From: Brachypodius melanocephalos
Lineage: Eukaryota > Chordata > Aves > Passeriformes > Pycnonotidae
Reading direction: 5' to 3'
NCBI GenBank assembly: GCA_013398615.1
Contig: VZSR01000029.1
Coordinates: forward strand, 372,001 to 436,000
DNA: 64,000 nucleotides
In this document: one piece after another, positions 1-12,800 of the stretch
Layout of the letters: the number at the start of each line of letters is the position of its first letter
How positions within the stretch are numbered: the stretch's first letter is position 1
Made by a program: the position numbers and the translations under genes
Notes under the pieces: generated by a model
What the model was told of the DNA's origin: nothing
The model's database searches: none
Seen by the model: the letters and a program-made list of their open reading frames with translations, nothing else

Positions 1-554
1 TTTCCCTGGTCCTTATTTGAACACTCATAAAAAATCTGGCTTTCTCACTCAAGTTCCCTGTTGGCAGCTGCTCTTATTTATTCACACCCAGAGCTCTCAC
101 CCGTGATGCCTTTCCACCCAGAGGGTATACTGTGGCCCTTTGCCCATGAATGCTGCAGTGCAGAGAGGCAAGGAAAGACATCCTGTGATGACCATCATCC
201 CCAGTCTATCAGGGGACTGCAGTTCCCTCTGCCTGAGCTAAAAAGCTCTGCTCTAAGCAGGAGCTTGTGCAGGGCTGGGTAAGGCCAGGAAGGAGGCACT
301 GTGTGCTCAGTATCTGTGTTTAACCTCCCCACACAGCCCCAGCTGCCCAAACCTTGTTATTTCAACTATTCCAAATAACTTGTGAGATTTGTCTCTAAGT
401 CTGGGGATAGCACTAATCCAGGCAAAGAGGTTTTATAGTCTAAGGCCTTGTCAGTGGAGCAACTTGTGAGAGTGAAGCAGCTTTTCTTAAAGCTGGTGCG
501 TGCCCACTGATCTGGTACTTGTGTGCGGTGTGAGCCATTGCCTTTGTGCATCCT

Positions 555-690
555 GGAAGTCTCTAAGGCTGGGGTGGACAGGGCTTGGAGCAACCTGGGA
601 TAGTGGAAAGTGTCCCTGCCCATGGCAGCAGGGTGAAACTACATGGTTGTTATTGTCCTTTCCAACCCAAACCATTTGGTGATTCTAAGA
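555..690 (+). mobile_element. CR1 LINE 3'-end fragment
   Basis: The segment has the family's characteristic 3' tail in order. GGGCTTGGAGCAACCTGG is followed by AGTGGAAAGTGTCCCTGCCC, a CATGGCAG block, then TCCAACCCAAACCATT, and a single degenerate terminal repeat (GATTCTAAGATA) at about 681-692. It is 5'-truncated, as almost all avian CR1 copies are, and is in the same orientation as the host gene. It carries no reverse-transcriptase sequence and is an inert relic. The left boundary is approximate. Confidence 0.88.
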
Positions 691-1004
691 TAAATACACT
701 CCTGTGGGCTCCATTTGCATGAGTGCCATAGATGTGGGTTACAGTGACCCGGGCATCCAAATGTGCCAGTAGCTTGCCACACCTTGCTGGACTTTACTGG
801 CCTGGTGGAGCATATTGTGGAGATGAGAGCTACCCGTGTGCTGGTGCCCAGCAGAACCCTGGAGCAGCAATGTCAGCTGGAAGGTCACGAGACTCGGTGT
901 TTGTGCCCACCCTTGTTCTCAGCTCAGCATTGCTCCGGCTATAATTCCCAGCATGTGAGCTCTCACCCTCAGGAGCTGCCTCTCTGGCAGGGCTTGCCTT
1001 GGCT

Positions 1005-1220
1005 GAGGAGCCGTGGTGGTTGTGCCCTGCCTGGGCCAGCCCCGGGGTTAGCTGAGGACAGCCGCTGCACGAGGGCGCTGGCTCCGCGCAGCCTCACGCC
1101 CCTGCCCACGGCACATGGGAACAGGCGGGACGGTGTTTGAGGGAGCCTGGGATGGGTGCGTGTGCGTGCTAATGAGGCCCAGAGGTGCTGCCAGCCAGGC
1201 CTCTGCGAGGGCACTTCGCA
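1005..1220. promoter_or_regulatory. Small CpG-rich cluster in the upstream intron
   Basis: About 15 CpG dinucleotides fall within roughly 215 GC-rich bases, while the surrounding intron has very few. There is no TATA box, no convincing exon with a good donor and no open frame of known type. It may be an enhancer, a decayed promoter or simply a GC-rich patch. Function is inferred only from base composition. Confidence 0.35.
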
Positions 1221-2343
1221 CATGAGTGCACCAAGAATGCACCGGCTATTCAAGGGTAATAAGTTTTTATAAGCACACGTTTCTGACCATGTCAAATTTT
1301 GTACCCATTCAGCTGCTAAAATCCGTGGAATTTGACACTGGGGAAACAATCACATTTGAGAAGAGCTTGTACAAAGGGGAACTCACATTGCTTCCCAGCT
1401 AGAGCCTGAGCAGTTGATTGGCTTTTCTAACACAATATCACACATTTATTCCTTAAGCAAGATTAAAACTTTAGAAGAAGAAAGATTAGTCAGCAAGATT
1501 AGAATAGAAAGCATTCTTAGAGAGTTGTATTTTCCACAAAGAATCATCTACTCTCCACAATTGAAAAAGTAAAAGGACAGTTTTTTCTTCCAGAGTTTTG
1601 GGTAGCAGAGGTCTACAAACACACAAATGGGGGCTAGTCCACTTTCAGCTCAGAAATCCCATTATTTTCTGTAATATTACCTATGTGGGTAAAGTAAAAC
1701 ACGCTCAAGGGTGTGATTAAGATGAACAAACAGGAAAGAATTGTGTTCCTAGAAGTCTTGTTGTCCCAATATCCAGACAACAGCAGCAGATGCTGTTGTG
1801 CCCAAGGGGTTTTCACACTGAAATGAGGGGAATTCAATATCTTCTCCACTAGAAAAAAACACAGAATCTAAATCGTGGAAAGTCACTGGTGAGAGAGACC
1901 CAGTAAGCATCAAGGAGTGACAGCCATCACCACTGCACTAGCAACAAGGTGCCATATTTTAAAGACAAAGTAGGCTCTTAGGTTGGCTCTCTTTTCACTC
2001 TTGGATGAAGTGGTGAAGTACAGGAGGTAAAATCTTATTTCCCACACTGCTGGCCTGATATCAGTTTACCACAATAACCGCTCTCTGGAAAAATAAACAT
2101 TAGCTCAGCAGAAGGCAAACTGCAAAACACAAAGAGATGGAATATTACGGAAATGGTGAGCAGTCACTTGAGCTTGCACAGGAGCACTTAACTTTCTCAC
2201 CCCAAGGGCTCAAGCGAGGTGAGAGGAGTTCCTGGGACTCATTAACCACAGATCCATTGTTCATTGGTAGCTTTTGCAGTGGGGTGATCAATACTTCAAA
2301 ACCTGTGTGGGAACTGGCAGGAGGTTAAGAACAAATAATAAAA

Positions 2344-2367
2344 GTTTACAGGCCAGTTTACAGGCCT
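2344..2367 (+). repeat. Tandem duplication of a 12-mer
   Basis: GTTTACAGGCCA is followed directly by GTTTACAGGCCT. This is a simple slippage duplication in the intron. Confidence 0.7.
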
Positions 2368-5300
2368 GATCCTTCCTGCACTGTGGCTTTGGGCAGTTTA
2401 ATTCTTGGGCAGTGAGGAAAAGCGGTGTGGTTCAAGAGAAGGGGCCCTGCAGCAGGACCAAGGAGCTGCTGCTTACAATCCAGTCCTTCCTTGGGCCCTC
2501 ACTTGTGTCCTCTTTTACCTAATTTCTGCTTTGGGGCTGTTTGAGGTCTTCCTGCTGACACACAGGAGATGGAAGACAACAGCAGACACATAACACAGTC
2601 TTAGTTGTAGGTGATGGGCCATGAGAATAAGATGGACACAAAGGGCTTTTTAGGATGTTGCACAACAAGGGCTTTGAAGAAATACCCTTGAGTGCCTCTG
2701 TGAGGGGTGTGATGAACCGTCAGGATGGGAATCTGCTCTTGGAATTGTCCTGTGGTAAACCTGGAAAGAGGGAGTGAGGCGTCAGCGGTGTTTCTCCTGC
2801 TGTGCCCTGACGTAACTGAAGCAGAATTTGGTTCTGGCTATTTAAGTGTGATGGATGAGCATTATTATCTGCCTGGAGAAATGGAGACACGACGGCAAAG
2901 TCATCCAAGGACAGCCCTTGGGAGTTGGCCAATATCCCAAACCTGCGCTATGGCATCAAAGAACAATGTTTTTTGTCTGTGCTGCTTCTCTCCCAGCAGC
3001 AGGGAAAATAACCTCTCTCCTGCCCTGATACTCCCTCACACCTCCCCTGCTTTTTCCAAGCCACAACTGAACTTGGAACTAGCTACTGATGGGAAAAAGA
3101 GACATGAGTGCTGTGCCTGAGCTATGGAGAGGGAACGTTTCATAGGACAGAGTGGCCTTAGGAAATAAATTATGATGGCCTTTTTATTTGAGTTCTGAAG
3201 AAAAACTTGTATGATGCTGAAGAGCCATGAGACTTCTTTCTGACATCCTGGTACAATATTGCCTTCTCCATCATTCCCAAGAAAGCTCTCTGATTCATCA
3301 AAATCACCAGATACAATGCATGGAGCAATGATTTCCAGAGGCCAGTGCTTTAGCTGATGTCAATAAAAACGTTTGTCATACTGGAGAAACACCAGGATCT
3401 CAGCTGAGAAATTGCCCTGTGTTTTTCATTCACTGGAATGAATAATGTGTCCCTAAGGTATAAAACAAGATACTTAGGCATGTTGCTCTGTCACGAGGAA
3501 AAGACTCAGGAATGCAGGTAGGCAGGGTTAGGCATAAAGCTCAGGCACAGTGTTCAGCATCTTGGAACAGATGTGTTTCCACACAGGAAAATCTGCATAA
3601 TGAAGGATAATAGATAAGGATATTTTGGGGAGCTTGACTCTATATATTTCATGGCTTTCGTTCCCTGCACGCAATGAACTGTCTGAAATTAGTGAATCCC
3701 GTGCCCGACTTCTAAACCTTCTGCTGAGGTAATGGAGCTATACAATGCCAGTCCACTAGATAAAACTTGGTCTGTGTTTTTGGACTGATAAGTGAAATGC
3801 TGTGTTAACTGCTTTAATGCATTTTCCTATCACATTGTGTTATCTGTATGCATTTATTTATTCATTGTCAATCAAATAGTCAAATTCTTGTTTCAAAAAT
3901 AGTATTTTAAAATCTGCAAAGAATTGTATTGATGTGTCACTCTTCAGTACTTAACTCCAAAACTTGTGTGCATTTGAGGACCTGGGCTTTTATACATTGA
4001 TTTCTTCTCTGTACTTCCTGAATGAAATAAGCTTTTATGGGCCTATGAGCTACAAGCAGACACCTAAAACATTGTGAGCCTTTCAGTGAAAGCCCTTGTT
4101 GGAAACAGTATTTTTTAAACCAAAGCACAGGGCTGCAGCTTTGCCAATGTTCTACTTTTTTATTGGGCTAGGGAGAAGCCATATTTGGAGTTGCACTAAA
4201 CCTGCAGGTTCTCTGGCTGTGTTTCAGTCTGCCTTCCAGTCAAACTGGCATTTGTCTCCCAGTTCCAGAAATGTTACTGTGATGATGATGTGTGAAATGG
4301 AAACAAGACAATTAGCGTTTCAGACATGCCAAGCTGGCACTGGAACCACCTCACCTGAACTCCAAGGGAACAAATCTGACGTGGAGCCCATTCGGTGCAA
4401 ACAGCAATCTCAAAAGAGCAGCACGCCTTTATTTTCTGATCACGGTGCGTTAACGACTGCTTGCTAGTCCCAAGGTGTTCTCTCCTTCCCCACATCCATT
4501 CCTTTGGAAAAAGGAACGGGGTTTGCCCTTATTACTCAGATTAAGAGTTTTGACCGTGAAGTGATGAAGCATATGCTGTGAGCTATTACAACTTCATTGG
4601 CAAATGACAGGGCAAAATTGTTCAGGGACTGTGAGCACAGGAATGGATGATAAGAGCCTTTTCATTTATTAATCACTTCAATTCACATCTAAAACTCAGC
4701 CAGCTGAAAAATAACCAGCTCTGGAAAATGGGCATGTAGAGCACAACATGGTCAGCTCATAGCTCGGTCATGATATCCATGTTTTACTACTTGTACGTTG
4801 GGAGACTGTGCCAGGATTAATGACTCTGGACAATGCTGAGAAAGTGTTCATTATATGTGGAAGTTTATTAGATTAACTGACTAGGAGACATTTTGTGGAG
4901 ATCTTTGCTAGGATGCTGCCAATCCCATGTTTTAAACAGAATATTAAGTGTTTTCAGTTTAACTACAAAAAATACATCACCAGTAGCTGGATGCTGAAGG
5001 GAGAAGGTTAAACTGAAGATAGGATTTTTATTTTTAATATTTTTTCCCCAAAAAAGGTTTCATATTGGTTTATGCAGGAAACAATTACTCATTAACCTGT
5101 GTTATCTTCCTGAATGTTCACACATTTAACACATTTTTTAGCTGAATTCTGGAAGTCTTCCAAGATTTACATCCCCTGTAGTCCGTGGAGATGGAGGTGG
5201 CAATAGATCCCTTGGATAGCTGGGATAGCTGGTGCTGAGAAGCTTGTAAACACCCACAGCCTTGGAGGAGGAGAATGGTCACGGTTACAGACACCCATCA

Positions 5301-6549
5301 GCCAGGCACAGCTGTCCTTGCACCAGGGTTACCCTTGCTGCTACTTGGAGAGGAGGGAGAAGGAAAGGATTTAAAACATTTTCGTTCATTAAAGTATGAC
5401 AAAAGACCTTATTCTGCCCAGGCATGCAGCCCACAAAGCTGTTTAGGGCCTGAAAGAATCAATTGAGGCGATCCAGAGGCAGCAGGACAAAAGACCTCGG
5501 GCAGTGTAATTAGCTAAGTACTGCATGCTGCTCCTTCAGTCCCCTCTCAGTTAATCAATAAGGACAGGGATGGCTGGGTGGAAAACATCGCTGAGATCAT
5601 GCACCGGCCACAATCACCTGGGATCCTCTGAAAGCCATGGCTGGCTTCTAGGGTTTATACATTTTATCCATGATTGAAACCAGCTTCCCCACAGATGGAT
5701 ATCCAGACTTAGCAGTTCTTGTGACAAATGATTACAATGCCAGTGGCAAACAGAGAGGAGGGACTCCATCCCTGTGTTGCACACTGTTTAGCTCTGAACA
5801 CTAACACCAGCACAGAGTTACATCTGCAATTCAATAGGGATCTCTAGGATCCAACAGGAACAGTCAAGAGGCCACCACAATCACTCTGCTGTTCTCATAC
5901 TCGGTATTTTGGCTCTTCGTGCAATGAAGGCATTAATCCTGACCTCAGTAAGGGCCAGAATGCAGGAAAGAATCAAACTGCTCAGGCTTTGTTCAAATCT
6001 GGGGGTCTGTCCTGTCAGCAAAAGGGAGATTCAACTAAGAGTCAGCTGGCTCTGCTCCAAATTCATGTTGAGGAGCAGATGCTGAGATTTTACTGGAACT
6101 GGTGCTGTTTGCAGCTTTTCAAAGGGCCAGCACTGTACATTTTTAATTATTATGTTGGCAAGGGTGAGAGCAAACAGCAGAAGTTCAATATTAGTGTTCC
6201 CCAAAGTCTCTGGGACAGCTGGAAACTCAACACTTGCAGCCTTAGGGTTCGTTGTCTCATTTCCCTGTGGTTTTGTTCTTCTCCTGACAGGCCCTTTGAA
6301 CGTGAGCTGGTCTTCAAAGCTCATCCAAACTTTTCACAAGCTCAACACAGTCTGCTTTGGTACAGACACGGCAGTGCTTAGTTTTCACCAACTCACATAA
6401 AGACACTTCCTCAGAGAGAAATGGAATCTTTAAAACTTTGGAAGCCTGGAGGAAGGGTGGCTGCTGGCCATCTGTAGCCATAGCAAAGGAAATATCCCTT
6501 CCAAGGTCTCTTGCAGAGGGACTTTTTTCCCTGAAAAATCCTTCTGTGT

Positions 6550-6850
6550 TGTGATAATGAGCGACAGGGACCCCAGGCAGATGCACAGGAGCGCTCTTTA
6601 TTGCCAAAACCCGGCCTTTTAAAGCAGTTAGCCGGTTATCAGTTTACACAGCTTTAAGGCACAACAAGCCCAAGCCAACCGACCACCATAACCACGATGT
6701 GCACACGTGGCAGTCACATCTCTGATGTCTCTCACATCTCTCTGTTCCAGCTAAGTCACTCTCCCACAGTTCCCTTCTCCTCAGCCTAAGTAACAGGCCG
6801 GAGCCATGTTACAAGGCCTTCCCTTTGTACAGCCTTACCTATCGGGAACA
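6550..6850 (-). mobile_element. Solo endogenous-retrovirus LTR, antisense
   Basis: Read on the - strand, this about 300-base block starts TGTTCCCGATAGG and ends CATTATCACA, so it has TG...CA termini. It contains a TATA-like CTTTAAAAGG at 6615-6624 and a polyadenylation signal AATAAA at 6597-6602. A TATA box closely followed by AATAAA before the R region is the layout of avian alpharetrovirus-like LTRs. No primer-binding site follows the 3' end and no gag, pol or env frame is nearby, so it is a solo LTR left by recombination. I could not see a clear target-site duplication: the flanks are TGTGT and TTTCA. The exact ends and the family are therefore uncertain. Confidence 0.68.
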
Positions 6851-9800
6851 TTTCAGTATAGGCTTCATCCAAACCCCATGAAATGGCATAGAATGAATTT
6901 AGTAATGTGTGGTCAAGTCCCTGGAAGGATATTAATCAAACTAATTCCAAACAGAGCAGTGTCTGCCACAGTATTTCTGCTTTGAGGTTTCCAGTGTACT
7001 TTTTGTTCTTTCCTCTTGGAACTTTTATGCAATCTTCAAGTTTTCTGCAGCTTGTTTGTCTCAGAGCTGTTGTTGCAAAATTGTTTGCCAGAAAGGACAT
7101 TGTCATCATTCACAGGACCTATTTTTAAATTCTGCCAAGATTCCTTAAGTGAGAATGTGATCCAGGAGAACTGTACATCCCAGGGATGCTGCAGAGCGAG
7201 TTGGAGCTGAAACAATTGACCACATTCACTGAAGTGGCAGGGAGACCATAGGGAAACGGTGTAGTTACCTTCACTGGAATTTGGCCAGCATCCCAGCTAC
7301 CACTAATGCCTCTGCTCTTACAGGAACGTCCTGGGATTTTCATTAATTTATAATTCAGCTTATAAAAACATGTGCCTGCTGCCTTATCCCCTGGAGCTAC
7401 AGCAATTAAAGAAATGCTGTTTAGACTCTGTGTAGTGGCTGGCTTTAGCAGGCACATTCCCTTCCTTTCTAGTTATTCCTGCTACTCTCCTTCCTCCTCC
7501 CACCCTGGGATGCAAGGGTAACGTTTCCAGTGCATTGTGTAAACAGCATGAAGCAGGAATATGATTTTTTCAATGCTTAATACTGAAGCTAAGGAAACAG
7601 GAAAGGCTGTTCACTGTCTCCACTGTTTGGATATGAAGGGTTGGATATGAAGGACTCCTTGTACCCGAATTCATCATCACCACGTCTGTGACAATAACTC
7701 CAGAACCTGCCGCTACATGCAAGAAGAGAGGAGGTCAGCAAGCCAAATGACCTTCTCATAATGCAGGAGTTAGGGCTCATTTTGTCTCAGATATAAAACT
7801 GGAGTGTGGAATCTTTGTAATCCGATTCTTTCCTGACATCGAGGGCCTTTTGCTTCTGAGAGCTGAACACATCGCCCTTGTTAGTGGGAATCTCGAAGCT
7901 GTTTGTTCTGTCAGTTTATTTTCAATGACATTTCTGGAAACAGAAGAGCAGAAAAAAAATATATGGAGAGAACTGTGAGAAACCAGGAAAAGGGGCCAAG
8001 TGGAGGAAAAGGCAGGATGGGAATGTGTGTGTTCAATTTGTGTTTGCAATGCTTTTGTGAGACTTGTCCCTGGCACAATATAGTAAAACAACAATTTAAA
8101 ACCCTTTCTCGAGTAAAGCATCCTGGAGATGCAGGGCAAGGTGTAAATCCAAAGCACACAGGAAGGATGAAGACAGTGGGCAATGTTCCTGGTGTTTTTA
8201 CAGGTCTGTTTACCTCATCCATCTCCGTGGCACCTGACAGCTCTGGAAACTTGGACCTGCCTCAACCTGAACTGTATCTGAATTCATCTGTGTGTCTACT
8301 GCAGCTAAAAGTAGTTTTGCCAAAAAATGTTTGGCTCGGTAAATGAATGAGCTTGGCAGTGCAGGTATAAATTCCCCTCCCTAAAGTGTCTGGATAAGAC
8401 AGTTCCAAGCAGGATGTGGCTACTTCAGAGGATTCAGGCAAAAAGAAGGATAGGTGCTGTGTGTGACTGTGAGAGTGGCTTTAAGGAGCACCTGTCCCTG
8501 TCACCCACATCTGAAGGGATTGTTTTAAAGGCAGAAGAGAACAAATGTCTTTCTTCTCACACCCTGGCAGTTTTTGCACAATTATGTCCATATCTGCAGT
8601 ATAAAATTAACAAGAAAATTCCTGGAATGCTATGAAATGCCTTGCTAATCACTAGCTAAGCCTGCTCTTATCATCTTAGTTTCCTAATTGCTCTAGCATT
8701 CTCCTGAGCTGGTGAAAAACCCTTCCATGCAGTTTAAAGACATTTTTGCTGACATGTGGACAGGGAATTTCAGGGGCTTTTGGGCAGTAGTTCAAGAATT
8801 GACACAGAGCATGAACAAAATTCAGTGCTTATTAACATGAATGGTAAATAATTTTTAGCAGCACAAGGTGCTTTCAGGACAAAGTCATAGGGAATGTGGT
8901 CTGAGCCACAAGATGAATGATACTATCAGGAAAAAGAGACCTCAGAGACCAAGTCTGGCAGAGTGGCAAGCATTGAAAGATATCAGCCAGACAAACTGAA
9001 AGGGTAAGGACCCCTTTCTTCTCATTTTGTCTATAGACAGAGGACTGCAGCATTTCCCGATGAGTCTGCCTGGGTTTTCAGAATTTAAATTGAGGAATAA
9101 TGTAAATGCCACTTCTCAAACAGTTTATTCTTGCTTTCCCACACAATAAAATTTATTCAAGCATCTGCCTTTGAACCTTTCAGATATTTTCTGTGGCTTA
9201 AGTGCAGCACTGCTCTATTTTCGCAACACCACTAATAATTGAAAAATTATTTCCACTGAAAAATGAGTTCCATGGAAAAGCGATTGTCCCCTAAATGTGG
9301 AGCAGCCGCGGGGTGGCAGCAGAGGACAGGGATAGTGACTGCAAGGACGAAGCGGCCAGGGGTGGGTATCTCCCTCGTAGGAAGATCCTACCTATTGCAC
9401 CATCTCTCTCCTGCTCTCGGGAAAACCAGGAAGCACTTCAAGACATCCACACGGCCAGAGCAACAACAGGCGCTTCAGTTCCCGTGCTGTTTTCCATTTG
9501 GATAGCCTGCAACACAGAAATGCTCATTTTATAAAACTAGTTGCTGCACTTGGATTTTTGGAGCTGACCATCCCTGAAGATCTCAGAGGATGAGTATTCC
9601 TTGGAGACAAAAGAAACTGGGAAGAAGTTGGCAGACAGAAGGGGTGACAAGCTGATTTGTAGGCAAGGAAAAGGAATCTCCTGGGCTGTGAGCCTGGCAT
9701 CTTTCATGGGCACTAAATTCACTTGTGAAGACTTTTTAATAATTACAGAAGGCTGTAAAGAAAGGGTTTGCCAAGAGTGATGTGATGACAATGGCTTGGA

Positions 9801-12800
9801 CCATGAAATTCCTCTTTTGTCCCGGCACCGTCGCTCTGAGCTGTGCGCTGTTGCCGTCCATTCTCTGCTCTGAGGGGAGCTCTGGCTGTGGCATTGTGCA
9901 GGGTGTGTGACCTGGCACTGAGTCAAGACGCTGGGGTGAGCCGGCCCAGCTCCTTCTGGAAAGTCTGTTAGCTTTTCCTTCTCATCCCTAGGGATGCCAG
10001 TGGTACTCTCCTGCCCTGAAGGACACCTCTCTGAATGCTGAGCTGAGTTTTATTTGCTGTTGGCTGCTCTAAGCTTTGATCTTCAAAGAGTGATTAAAAA
10101 TTTTCATGTCTGATTCTCATTAAAATGAGAGAGAAGTGCATGTAAGTGCACCTAAATCCCTTCAGCAGCTATTGAATCCTGGCAAGAGCTCTAGTCACTT
10201 CATCAAGCACAGCTCTGCTGCATCATCTGTTTTTATTTCCTCTCCGATACACACTGTTTAGTGGTTAATGGTTTGTATTACTGGGCTCGGGGAGGAAAAA
10301 GAGCATGATAAAGAAGGGGAAAAGGTAAAAAGGGAAATGATGGCATCATGTGGGAGAGGACAAGAGCAGCAAACAGAGGAGAATTAAAGCTGTGGAGACA
10401 AGTGGGAAACCAGAAATAATGATGGAAGGACATCCAAGAGCACTTCCTTGTAGGCAAGAGAACATTGCCATGAGAGAAAATGCCCCACTGCTGGGGATGT
10501 GGATGGAATATTAAAGGTGGGGAGTCTAGTTTGGCATCATTGCAGCGTGACCTCAGTCAGAGCAGGGAATGTGGCTCCAGAACTGCTGTGTGGTGCTTTC
10601 TGTGACCCTGGAAAAGTTACATAAACACGGCTCCTGTTTTTAGTCCTCTCTAAGTTAGGAACAATACTTCCTGCTGTCTGCCCATGGTGTTGAAAGGTCA
10701 AATTAGCTAACGGAAGGAGAAGTTCTTGCGGATGATTACTGCTGTTTTCATTACTATCATTATTGCTATTCATAATAGGTATAATGGAAGTGTTAATATT
10801 GGGGAAGGAAAATAAGGGAAAGAGAAGTGGCAAACATCAAAAGCAGTAACTGGCCATGCTGGGGCCAAGGATCTGTCTACAGGAAAGGAGAAAGGTAAAT
10901 ACTACCTGTTCCAGTAGCCAGAAAATCCCATAGTTTTAGATTCACCTAATTTATGGAATTACCTGATTACAGGGCGGATTTTCTTGACATTTCTTCTTTC
11001 AATTCATGTGAGCAATATGCCAAGGCAGGAAATTCACTGCCTAATCATGTGATGAAAAAAACCCTTGACAACTGTACCTTGAGAGCTGCTGATTGTCTCC
11101 TTTCTCCTCCAAACTGATCCCAAGTGTGCGCGTCTCAGCCGTATTTTCTTACCTGGGAATATTTTCCAGCTAGCACAAAATGAGACAATGCCAAGAAAGG
11201 CTCCTGGCAGTTGGTCACCCTGTCAAACCTCGAGGGTTACAGCAATATAGGTCATAAAAGCAAATATTAAAAAAGTAATACAAAAGTCTGGGAAAACTTG
11301 TTAAACATCCTGTAGAGAAGGACACACTGCCATTTGCGCCTTGATTTTAGAACAACCAGGAGATTAAAGCAGTGACTGAATTTCCTTCTATGGCTGTTCC
11401 TGTGACGATAGGGTTGGCTTTCCCAAACCTTGAAAAGTTGTCCTTGGAGTAGGGAACAAATACAATTTTGCAGACACACTTCCAACTGGTTTGCTTTCCT
11501 AGATGCCAGGAGGAGGGGACGGAAGGTACGGAAGGTCGTGCAGTGCACAGCAAAGGAATCTGCCAACAGCAAAAAGTAATGACACGTTCCTATACTGATC
11601 CATTTGCACTCAGTGCCAAAGGGGGCATTTTTGAGGTGGGCCAGTTCCTGCATCTTCAACCTTTTTGTGAGAGAGTGGTAGTCCATAGCATCCCACAGTT
11701 TGAGGGATGGTGTATGTGCCCTGTACAAGTGCATGTGGGAAGGATTAAGGAACAACTAATGCCACTGACTGTATATCCTAAGATTCATAGGGTTCAGGCA
11801 GTCCCTGAACAGCACCTTACCTCAGTTTTAGTAGTTTCAGCTGCTTCCACAGGCCCATCTCCATTTTTGAGCGATGTGTGGCACTGAGTGAGGAACATTG
11901 AGTGCCATGGACTCCACAGCTTTGAGGCCGTGCTTTTTCCTATGCTGGGTGGGTTTGATAGCCTCTTCCCTAGGCTGTAATGGGCTCACTGTCAAAATGC
12001 TGTAGGAACTGGGTTTTTAATTACTGAAACCTTGTGAGAAATGTGAGGAAGGATTGTAAGGCTGGGGGCAGGATGGCAAAGCAGGGTGAAAAAACGGAAT
12101 CCTTGGGTGTGTTTGGGGCAGAGCAGAAGACCTTTCCAGCAGACTCTTTGGCAAACAGCTATTTTTAACTCTCCCTTTGCAAAGCAAATATTAACTCTCA
12201 GCCATGTGCAGCCACTGGCTTTGTGTGCTCTGGAGAGGGCGAGCTGTATCAGCTACAACAGAGGAACAGGGAACGAGTTCTTGTAGCCCCTTGAGCTGAT
12301 ATCAGCCGATAATCGCCGCAGACCAAACAGGATCAAGTTAATGTGCTCCAGGCCCCAATATTTGTGTCACCTGGTGCTATACCTTCTGTGGCATGCTTGG
12401 AATGGATTGTTTGCAAAAACCAAACAGTGAGCAGAGAAGTAAGGCTCTCTGATTCCCAGGAGCACAGGCAGGGTGTGTTCTGCAGGCTGGGATTGGAGCT
12501 GGAAGCAGGAAGCAGAGGAAGAACAGGACAAAATGCTCCCTCAAAGTGCAAGCACTGCTCTGCACCTGCACTGGCATCGCTGTTCTGCAGCTGACCCGGG
12601 TGCACCTCAGTCCTTCCTTGCCTTGCCTGGTTGCTGTGGGCTGTAAGCAACAGGAGGGAAAGGCAGGAAGAGGCATTGGTGATGGATTTATGTTGGCTAA
12701 GAACCAGCTGGCTTTGCCCTGTCCTGCAGCTGCTCTTCTCCCAGCCGGGAGGTTCAGTCCATATGTTGCCAGTGTGTAGCTGAGAGCCGATTTTTGTGCT

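Larger units (their letters stand above)
691..6549. other. Intronic stretch without genes
   Basis: Apart from the CpG cluster at 1005-1220, I see no exon, RNA gene or further transposon. Open frames here are at most about 130 codons with no familiar motif. Several AT-rich patches (for example 3830-3960 and 5020-5060) are present but unremarkable. Confidence 0.7.
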
